A DNA stretch of 6,256 nt from Chloroflexota bacterium. Lineage in GTDB: Bacteria; Chloroflexota; Limnocylindria; Limnocylindrales; CSP1-4. This document shows positions 1-5,333 of the stretch, one piece after another. Position 1 is the first letter of the stretch, and every line of letters starts with the position of its first letter. The stretch spans positions 1 to 6,256 of the forward strand of contig JAJYDP010000308.1 in assembly GCA_021777365.1 (NCBI GenBank), given 5' to 3'. A program made the position numbers and the translations under genes. Below the pieces are notes generated by a model. That model was not told the DNA's origin. It did not search any database and saw only the letters and a list, made by a program, of their open reading frames with translations.

Positions 1-49
1 TCTCGCGGCCCAGGGGTACGACCGCGTCTTCGTGAAGCGCGCCAAGTAG
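1..49 (+). CDS. 3' end of an unidentified upstream gene
   Basis: The frame beginning at base 2 reads LAAQGYDRVFVKRAK and stops with TAG at 47-49. All 15 sense codons end in G or C, which matches the codon bias of the clear genes downstream and supports this as the true C-terminus of a coding sequence that starts before the window. The tail is basic (KRAK) and too short to assign to a family. The gene ends 76 bases before the MvhD-like gene on the same strand, so it could belong to the same transcription unit or be separated from it by the hairpin at 68-93. Confidence 0.5.
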   Translation, partial: LAAQGYDRVFVKRAK

Positions 50-67
50 CACCGCCCAGGGCCCGAC

Positions 68-93
68 GCGGGGCGCGATCCGTCGCGCCCCGC
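68..93 (+). terminator. Strong GC hairpin between genes (possible U-less terminator or attenuator)
   Basis: GCGGGGCGCGA at 68-78 pairs perfectly with TCGCGCCCCGC at 83-93 around a TCCG tetraloop, an 11-bp stem with 10 G-C pairs. It starts 19 bases after the upstream stop codon and ends 18 bases before the ribosome binding site of the next gene. No T-run follows, so it is not a classical intrinsic terminator. High-GC bacteria can use stems without a U-tract, so termination, attenuation or transcript-end protection are all possible. The stem is seen directly; its role is inferred. Confidence 0.5.
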
Positions 94-111
94 CCACGGC
101 CCGCCACCCGC

Positions 112-116
112 AGGAG
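112..116 (+). promoter_or_regulatory. Ribosome binding site of the MvhD-like gene
   Basis: AGGAG at 112-116 lies 9 bases before the ATG at 126 and fixes the start of the first complete gene. No convincing -10/-35 promoter is visible in the GC-rich 50-125 gap. The operon promoter is therefore either unrecognisable by eye or upstream of the window. Confidence 0.8.
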
Positions 117-125
117 CACCGTCCC

Positions 126-569
126 ATGAGCGCGGTCGCCGTCGCCGACGTGACCGGGAAGCACACCGGGTCCGTTCCGCGGATCCTCGTCTTCTCGACC
201 AACAACATCTCGGACCCGGGCATCGACCTGGCCGGCAGCAACCACCTGCATTACTCGCCCGGGGTCGAGGTCATCAGCATGCCGTGCACGAGCGGGATCA
301 AGCCGTCGTGGATCGCGCACGCGATCGAGCAGGGGTTCGACGGTGTCTTCATCGCCTCGGACGGCGACGAGTGCGCCTACCTGCCCGACTGCGCGCACCG
401 CGCGTCGCGGATCGTGGGCGAGGCGCAGGAGCTGCTGAAGGCGGGCGGTCACGATCCCCAGCGCGTCCGCATGGCGGCGATCTGCTCGGTCTGCGCCGAG
501 CCGTTCACGAACCACGTGAAGCAGTTCTCGAGCCTCCTGGCCGGGCTTCGGGAGCAGGGGGCGAAGTGA
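126..569 (+). CDS. MvhD/FlpD-type hydrogenase iron-sulfur subunit (variant cysteine pattern)
   Basis: 147-residue cytoplasmic protein of the MvhD family (FlpD domain). In Mvh-Hdr complexes MvhD carries a [2Fe-2S] cluster that passes electrons from hydrogenase to HdrA. Family landmarks are visible in order: a hydrophobic first strand (RILVFSTNN, about 19-27), DLAGSNHLHYSPGVEVI (34-50), MPCTSGIKPS (52-61), GFDGVFIASDGDECAYLPDC (70-89) and a C-terminal helical part. The usual first CxxC is replaced by STNN and the usual GCH before GDC is ASD. Cysteines remain at 54 and 83, and C89, C120 and C123 lie at positions where the family normally has none. It probably still holds a cluster, with different ligands. 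About 18 residues precede the first strand, slightly longer than typical. The ATG is set by AGGAG nine bases upstream. Family assignment is firm; partner and cluster type are inferred from its position directly before two HdrA-like genes. Confidence 0.88.
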   Translation: MSAVAVADVTGKHTGSVPRILVFSTNNISDPGIDLAGSNHLHYSPGVEVISMPCTSGIKPSWIAHAIEQGFDGVFIASDGDECAYLPDCAHRASRIVGEAQELLKAGGHDPQRVRMAAICSVCAEPFTNHVKQFSSLLAGLREQGAK

Positions 570-571
570 GC

Positions 572-3289
572 ATGGATTACGACGTCCTCGTCGTCGGCAG
601 CGGCATCGGGGGGATGGAGTCCGCCCTGAAGCTCGGCGACATGGGCTACAAGGTGCTCGTCGTCGAGAAGGAGGCGAGCGTCGGCGGCCGGATGATCCTG
701 CTGTCGAAGGTCTTCCCGACCCTGGACTGCGCGAGCTGCATCTCGACGCCGAAGATGGCGCAGACGATCCACCACCCCAACCTCACCGTGCTGACGTACA
801 GCGAGGTCGAGGGGATCGCGCGGAACGGCGGCGGGCAGTTCCACGCGAAGGTGAAGCGCAAGGCGCGCTACGTCGACGAGGTGGCGTGCACCGGCTGCCA
901 GAAGTGCGAGACCGCCTGCACCGTCGCCGTGCCCGACCAGTTCAACGCCGACCTGGTCGCCCGTCGCGCCGCGTACATCGCGTTCCCGCAGGCCGTGCCG
1001 AAGAAGGCGGTCATCGACCGCCAGGGCTCCTCGCCGTGCACGTTCGCGTGCCCCGCCGGGATCGAGGCGCACGGGTACGTGTCGCTGATCCGGAGCGGCG
1101 AGTACGAGAAGGCGCACCGCCTGGTGCTGGACGCCACGCCGCTCGTGGGCACCCTGGGGCGGGCGTGCTACGCGCCGTGCGAGTCCGAGTGCACCCGCGG
1201 CTCGCTCGAGGGCACGCTCCCGATCCGCCGGCTCAAGCGCTTCATCTCCGACCGCCACGTCGAGAGCGGCGAGGACCTCGGGATCGAGGTCGCGGCCGCC
1301 AACGGCCACCGCATCGCGGTGGTGGGCTCCGGGCCGGCCGGTCTGACCGCCGCCTGGCAGCTCGCCCGCAAGGGCTACGCGGTGAAGATCTACGAGGCCG
1401 CGTCCGAGCCGGGCGGCTTCCTGCGCCTGGCCATCCCGTCGTACCGCCTCCCCGTCGAGGTTGTCGAGCGCGACATCCAGAACGTGCGCGACCTGGGCGT
1501 CGAGATCGCCACGAGCACGCCGGTCCGCGATCTCGAGGCGCTCAAGGCCGAGGGGTACGACGCGGTGCTGCTGGCGACCGGCACGCCGCGCTCGTCCGGC
1601 CTGGGCGTGCCCGGCGAGGATCGCCTCGGCGTGATGGGCGGCACCGACTTCCTGCGCAAGGTGAAGCTCGACCAGCCCGTGGACATGGCCGGGAAGCAGG
1701 TCGTGGTGGTGGGCGGCGGCAACGTCGCCATGGACGCCGCGCGCGTCGCTCGCCGGCTGGGTGCCGCGAGCGTGACCGTCGCGTACCGCCGCGGTCGTGC
1801 CGAGATGCCGGCGCACCACGTCGAGGCCGACGACGCCGAGAAGGAAGGCGTCGCGTTCACCTTCCAGGTCGCCCCGGCCGAGGTCGTCGGAGACGCCTCC
1901 GGCGCCGTCAGCGGGCTGCGCTGCGTGCGCATGGCGCTCGGCGAGCCGGACAGCTCCGGGCGCCGGCGGCCGGAGCCGATCAAGGGCAGCGAGTTCGTCA
2001 TCCCGTGCCAGGTCATCATCGCGGCGATCGGCATGACGCCCGACACGGCCGCGTTCGCCGGCACGGTGGGCGTGGGCCGCAACGGCGCGCTCCAGGCCGA
2101 CCCGAAGACGCTCCAGACGAGCGTCCCCTGGGTGTTCGCCGCCGGTGACGTCGTGAACGGCGCCACAGACATCACGCGGGCCGTCGGCGAGGGGCGCCGG
2201 GCGGCGCACATGATCGACCGCTGGCTGACGGGCGGGATGCTGGACGGGTTCGACCTGCGGCTCCCGGTCGTCGACAAGCAGCAGGTCCTGGCGCGCCAGA
2301 AGACGTACACGATCCGGCCCGCGGCCAAGGACGGCGTGACGCTCGAAGCCGCCCCGAGGGACTTCCGCGAGGTCGAGGCCGGGCTCACGGAAGCGGAGGC
2401 CCACGAGGCGTCGGGACGGTGCATGGACTGCGCCGTCTGCTCGGGCTGTCACGAATGCGTCGCCGCGTGCCCGGTCGACGGCTGCATCGATCTGCAGGCC
2501 CGCGACCAGGAGCTGGAGGTGGAGGTCGGCGCGGTGGTCGTGTCGACCGGCTACAAGCTCTTCAACGCGGACCTGAAGCCGCAGTACGGCTTCGGCCAGT
2601 ACCGCAACGTGATCACCGGGATGCAGATGGACCGGCTGCTCGCCCCGACGCGGCCGTTCAACACGATCCTCCGGCCCAGCGACGGCAAGGTGCCCGAGCG
2701 CATCGCGTACGTCATGTGCACCGGATCGCGCGACGAGACGGTGGGCAACCCGCTCTGCTCGAAGTTCTGCTGCATGTACTCGGTCAAGCAGAACCAGCTG
2801 ATCATGGGCGCGCTGCCGCTCGCCGAGGTGACCGTCCACTACATGGACATCCGCGCCGCCGGCAAGCGCTACGACGAGTTCTACGAGCAGTCGAAATCGA
2901 TGGGCGCGACCTACGTCAAGGGACGGGTCGCCAAGATCACCGAGAAGGAGAACGGCGACCTCGTCCTGCGCTACGAGGACATCGAGAACGGCGGCACCCT
3001 CGTCGATGCCGAGTACGACCTCGTCGTGCTGGCGGTCGGCGTCCAGCCGAACCGCGAGGCGGCCATGCTCTTCCCCGAGGACAAGCTGGCCGAGGACGAG
3101 TACTTCTACGTCGCCGAGCCCGACGAGGACCTGAACCCGGGCGTCACGAGCATCCCGGGCGTCTTCGTGGCCGGCGCCGCGGCCGGCGCAAAGGACATCG
3201 TGGACTCGATCCTCCACGCGGGCGCTGCCGCCGCCCAGGTCGCGGCCCACCTGGAACGGACGCAGGCGAAGACGAAGGTGCCGGCATGA
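572..3289 (+). CDS. HdrA-like flavoprotein with an inserted GltD/NfnB-like NAD(P)H oxidoreductase module
   Basis: 905 residues. Residues 1-150 are the start of an HdrA FAD domain: GSGIGG at 9-14, VVEKE at 30-34, GGRM at 38-41, a FPTLDCASC motif with C53 and C56, and the first ferredoxin motif C106-C109-C112-C116. Residues about 152-616 form a complete GltD-type module: cysteines 156, 160, 199, 203 and 207 for [4Fe-4S] binding, a second FAD motif GSGPAG (252-257), an NAD(P)H motif GGGNVA (381-386) followed by YRRGR (405-409), which suggests NADPH, and the AAGD flavin motif (523-526). HdrA then resumes with C617, C620, C623, C626, C629 and C633, and with MCTGSR...CSKFCC (C716, C729, C733, C734). 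It lacks the HdrA N-terminal domain and the C-terminal ferredoxin; the next gene has both. Predicted cytoplasmic NAD(P)H-dependent electron-transfer subunit, possibly bifurcating. The ATG at 572 has AGGGGG ten bases upstream; a GTG at 566 overlapping the previous stop is the alternative. Confidence 0.9.
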   Translation: MDYDVLVVGSGIGGMESALKLGDMGYKVLVVEKEASVGGRMILLSKVFPTLDCASCISTPKMAQTIHHPNLTVLTYSEVEGIARNGGGQFHAKVKRKARYVDEVACTGCQKCETACTVAVPDQFNADLVARRAAYIAFPQAVPKKAVIDRQGSSPCTFACPAGIEAHGYVSLIRSGEYEKAHRLVLDATPLVGTLGRACYAPCESECTRGSLEGTLPIRRLKRFISDRHVESGEDLGIEVAAANGHRIAVVGSGPAGLTAAWQLARKGYAVKIYEAASEPGGFLRLAIPSYRLPVEVVERDIQNVRDLGVEIATSTPVRDLEALKAEGYDAVLLATGTPRSSGLGVPGEDRLGVMGGTDFLRKVKLDQPVDMAGKQVVVVGGGNVAMDAARVARRLGAASVTVAYRRGRAEMPAHHVEADDAEKEGVAFTFQVAPAEVVGDASGAVSGLRCVRMALGEPDSSGRRRPEPIKGSEFVIPCQVIIAAIGMTPDTAAFAGTVGVGRNGALQADPKTLQTSVPWVFAAGDVVNGATDITRAVGEGRRAAHMIDRWLTGGMLDGFDLRLPVVDKQQVLARQKTYTIRPAAKDGVTLEAAPRDFREVEAGLTEAEAHEASGRCMDCAVCSGCHECVAACPVDGCIDLQARDQELEVEVGAVVVSTGYKLFNADLKPQYGFGQYRNVITGMQMDRLLAPTRPFNTILRPSDGKVPERIAYVMCTGSRDETVGNPLCSKFCCMYSVKQNQLIMGALPLAEVTVHYMDIRAAGKRYDEFYEQSKSMGATYVKGRVAKITEKENGDLVLRYEDIENGGTLVDAEYDLVVLAVGVQPNREAAMLFPEDKLAEDEYFYVAEPDEDLNPGVTSIPGVFVAGAAAGAKDIVDSILHAGAAAAQVAAHLERTQAKTKVPA

Positions 3290-5082
3290 GCGAGGAGCGC
3301 ACGGTGACGGCCACGACCGGGGACGCGTCGGCGAACGAGGCGCCCGTTCCGCAGGAGGGCAGGGAGCGCCGGATCGGCGTCTACGTCTGCCACTGCGGCG
3401 GCAACATCTCCGACTACGTCGACGTCGCGCGGGTCGTCGAGGCCGTCAAGGACGAGCCGGGGGTCGTGGTCGCCCGCGACACGATCTTCGCCTGTGCCGA
3501 CGCGAGCCAGCAGGACATGGAGGAGGACATCCACACGTACGGCCTGGACGGCCTCGTGGTGGCCTCCTGCTCCCCCAAGCTCCACACCACGACGTTCCGC
3601 GGCGTGGCCAGGCGGGCCGGCATCAACCCGTACCAGTACACCCAGGTGAACATCCGCGAGCAGGACTCCTGGGCGCACACCGACGACCCGGCAGGAGCCA
3701 CCCATCTCGCGATCAGCCTCGTCAAGGGCGGCATCGCCCGGACGCGCCTCACCGAGCCGCTCGAGCCGCTCGTCGTCGAGACCACCCAGAAGGCGCTCGT
3801 CGTCGGCGGCGGGATCGCCGGCCTGCGCGCGGCGATCGGGCTCGCCGACGTCGGGCTCGAGGTCTTCCTGGTCGAGAAGGAGCAGCAGCTCGGCGGGTGG
3901 GTCAGCCGCCTCGGCACGATGTACCCGCACGACCGCAAGGGGAGCGAGCTCATCGACGGCCTCGTGGCGGAGGTCCGCCGGCGCGATTCGATCACCGTCT
4001 TCACGAACGCCGAGCTGATGGCGAAGTCCGGCAGCTTCGGCAACTACGTGGCGGCGATCCGCATCAACGCCGATCTGCCCGAGCTCGTCCACGTCGAGGT
4101 CGGCTCGATCGTGATCGCGACCGGCTTCGACACCTACGAGCCCGCGGCCGGCGAGTTCGGCTACGGGATCGAGGGCGTCGTCACGCTGCCCGAGTTCAAG
4201 GAGCTCGTGGACGCCTCGCACGGGCCGCTGACGTACCACGGCCGCCCGGTCCGGACGATCGCCTACATCTACTGCGTGGGGAACCGGCAGCCGGGCGGGA
4301 ACGAGTACTGCTCGAAGTACTGCTGCGCGGCCACGGTCCACGCGTCGGTCGAGGTGGCGAAGCTCGACGGGAAGGTCCACCAGTACCACCTGTACCGCGA
4401 CATCCGCACGTACGGGAAGTACGAGCTCATGTACACGGAGTCCCGCAAGCGCGGATCGGTGTACATGAAGTTCCCGGAGGACACGCCGCCCGCCGTGGCG
4501 CAGGATGCGTCCGGGCGCCTCGTGGTCACCACGCACGACACGCTGACGGGCGGCGAGGAAGTCACGATCCCGGCCGACCTCGTCGTGCTCGTGACCGGCA
4601 TGGTGCCCCGCAAGAACGAGGAGCTGATGGGGCTCCTGAAGCTCCCGGTCGGCACCGACGGCTTCTTCAACGAGATCCATCCCAAGCTGCGGCCGGTGGA
4701 GACCGTCGTCGACGGGGTGCTGATCGCGGGCGCCTGCCAGGGCCCCAAGAACTCCACGGAGAGCGTCGCGTCCGGCCTCGCGGCCGTGACGCAGAGCGCG
4801 GCGATCCTCAAAGTAGGGAGTGCCGAGCTCGACCCGCTCGTGGCGACCGTCAACGCGGACGCCTGCACGTGGTGCGAGAAGTGCCTTCCGGCGTGCCCGT
4901 ACGCGGCCATCGAGAAGACCGAGGTGCGGGGACGCACGGTGGCGACGATCAGCCCCAGCACCTGCAAGGGCTGCGGCGGGTGCGTCCCGGTCTGCCCCGA
5001 GGACGCCATCGACCTTCGCGGGTACACGGACGCACAGATCCGGGCCGTGATCGACAGCATGCTGGAGGAGCCGGTCGCATGA
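3286..5082 (+). CDS. hdrA: HdrA-like FAD/iron-sulfur protein (CoB-CoM heterodisulfide reductase subunit A family)
   Basis: 598 residues. After a low-complexity leader of about 28 residues comes the HdrA N-terminal domain: VCHCGGNIS (34-42), FACADASQQ (68-76), VVASCSPKLH (91-100) and NIREQDSW (122-129). The FAD domain has GGGIAG at 174-179, VEKE at 196-199, GGW at 203-205, YCVGNR (329-334), YCSKYCC (341-347) and AGACQGPKN (481-489). The C-terminus is a ferredoxin with two CxxCxxCxxxCP motifs: C527, C530, C533, C537 and C560, C563, C566, C570. The ferredoxin normally inserted in the HdrA FAD domain and the DCxxC motif before it are absent (TMYPHDRKGS at 211-220 instead). HdrA transfers electrons between MvhD-type, HdrC-type and ferredoxin partners through a flavin. 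Here it likely pairs with the preceding GltD-containing subunit. The start overlaps the previous stop (ATGA), with GAAGG seven bases upstream. The symbol is a family label only; CoM-CoB heterodisulfide is not an expected substrate in this bacterial context. Confidence 0.9.
   Translation: MSEERTVTATTGDASANEAPVPQEGRERRIGVYVCHCGGNISDYVDVARVVEAVKDEPGVVVARDTIFACADASQQDMEEDIHTYGLDGLVVASCSPKLHTTTFRGVARRAGINPYQYTQVNIREQDSWAHTDDPAGATHLAISLVKGGIARTRLTEPLEPLVVETTQKALVVGGGIAGLRAAIGLADVGLEVFLVEKEQQLGGWVSRLGTMYPHDRKGSELIDGLVAEVRRRDSITVFTNAELMAKSGSFGNYVAAIRINADLPELVHVEVGSIVIATGFDTYEPAAGEFGYGIEGVVTLPEFKELVDASHGPLTYHGRPVRTIAYIYCVGNRQPGGNEYCSKYCCAATVHASVEVAKLDGKVHQYHLYRDIRTYGKYELMYTESRKRGSVYMKFPEDTPPAVAQDASGRLVVTTHDTLTGGEEVTIPADLVVLVTGMVPRKNEELMGLLKLPVGTDGFFNEIHPKLRPVETVVDGVLIAGACQGPKNSTESVASGLAAVTQSAAILKVGSAELDPLVATVNADACTWCEKCLPACPYAAIEKTEVRGRTVATISPSTCKGCGGCVPVCPEDAIDLRGYTDAQIRAVIDSMLEEPVA
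5064..5070 (+). promoter_or_regulatory. Ribosome binding site of the small winged-helix gene
   Basis: GGAGGAG at 5064-5070, inside the end of the HdrA-like gene, lies 8 bases before the overlapping ATG at 5079 and supports that start. A second good site, GGGAGG at 5119-5124, precedes an in-frame ATG at 5133 (residue 19). Initiation there would drop the IRE-rich leader, so the start is not completely settled. Confidence 0.7.
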
Positions 5083-5333
5083 GCACGACCAGGATCCGGG
5101 AGATCCGGGAGATCATCCGGGAGGAACCGGTGATGCAGCCGCGCATCCTGCAGGCGCTCGAGGGCGGCCCGCGGACGGTGCCCGAGATCGCCGAGACGAT
5201 CGGGTGCCCGACCGACGAGGTGCTCTTCTGGGTGATGGGCATGCGCCGCTACGGCAAGATCCGGGAGGTCCCGGGGGCCAACGCCGACGGGTACTTCCGC
5301 TACTCGCGGCCCGACTGGACGGTGTCGGCATGA
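5079..5333 (+). CDS. Small winged helix-turn-helix-like protein in the hdr operon
   Basis: 84 residues. After a charged leader with repeated IRE units (6-15), the core reads as a winged-helix fold: a first helix MQPRILQALEG (19-29), TVPEIAETIG (33-42) as the second helix, TDEVLFWVMGMRRYG (45-59) as the candidate recognition helix, and a short wing KIREVPG...GYFRYSRP (60-78). It has one cysteine (C43) and no metal motif. Its place between the HdrA-like and QmoC-like genes, overlapping both by ATGA, ties its synthesis to the complex. It could be an operon regulator or, since many small winged-helix domains mediate protein contacts, an assembly or accessory subunit. The sequence does not decide between these. 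The start chosen is ATG 5079, with GGAGGAG upstream; ATG 5133 is the alternative and would leave 66 residues. Confidence 0.8.
   Translation: MSTTRIREIREIIREEPVMQPRILQALEGGPRTVPEIAETIGCPTDEVLFWVMGMRRYGKIREVPGANADGYFRYSRPDWTVSA
5093..5122 (+). repeat. In-frame 9-base tandem repeat at the start of the winged-helix gene
   Basis: GATCCGGGA occurs at 5093-5101 and 5102-5110, followed by GATC and ATCCGGGA (5115-5122), and encodes IRE-IRE-I-IRE. The same unit recurs once at 5258-5266 in the same gene (IRE at residues 61-63). It may be repeat expansion in a flexible leader, and the GGGAG cores also resemble Shine-Dalgarno sequences. Confidence 0.7.

Noticed and set aside
284..571. Possible N-terminal extension of the HdrA-GltD gene back to an ATG at 284
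   Set aside because: It would overlap the MvhD-like gene in another frame and reads as Arg/Gly-rich text. The FAD motif begins right after ATG 572.
1154..1159. Leucine (L195) before GR in the GltD-type GRAC motif, suspected as a lost cluster ligand
   Set aside because: GltD proteins often have a non-cysteine here; the ligands C199, C203 and C207 after it are present.
3170..3190. GC-rich direct repeat GGCCGGCG
   Set aside because: It simply encodes the Gly/Ala-rich AGAAAGA stretch of the flavin-binding motif under strong GC codon bias.
449..3250. Very long minus-strand open frame (933 codons) opposite the HdrA-GltD gene
   Set aside because: Its translation is Arg-, Ala-, Val- and Asp-rich low-complexity text without domain motifs. 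It is the expected antisense shadow of a high-GC gene, and the + strand carries unmistakable HdrA and GltD motifs.
2419..3285. Possible upstream extension of the second HdrA-like gene to ATG 2419
   Set aside because: It overlaps conserved HdrA coding sequence in another frame and its translation is Arg-rich noise. The ATGA start at 3286 has a ribosome binding site and precedes the HdrA N-terminal domain.
3106..4680. Minus-strand frames opposite the second HdrA-like gene (3106-4680, 3414-4043, 4269-5060)
   Set aside because: They are compositional shadows with no recognisable domains, and the + strand is clearly coding.
5261..5274. Short inverted repeat CCGGGA-GG-TCCCGG
   Set aside because: It is only 6 bp per arm, lies within coding sequence of the winged-helix gene and is expected by chance at this GC content.
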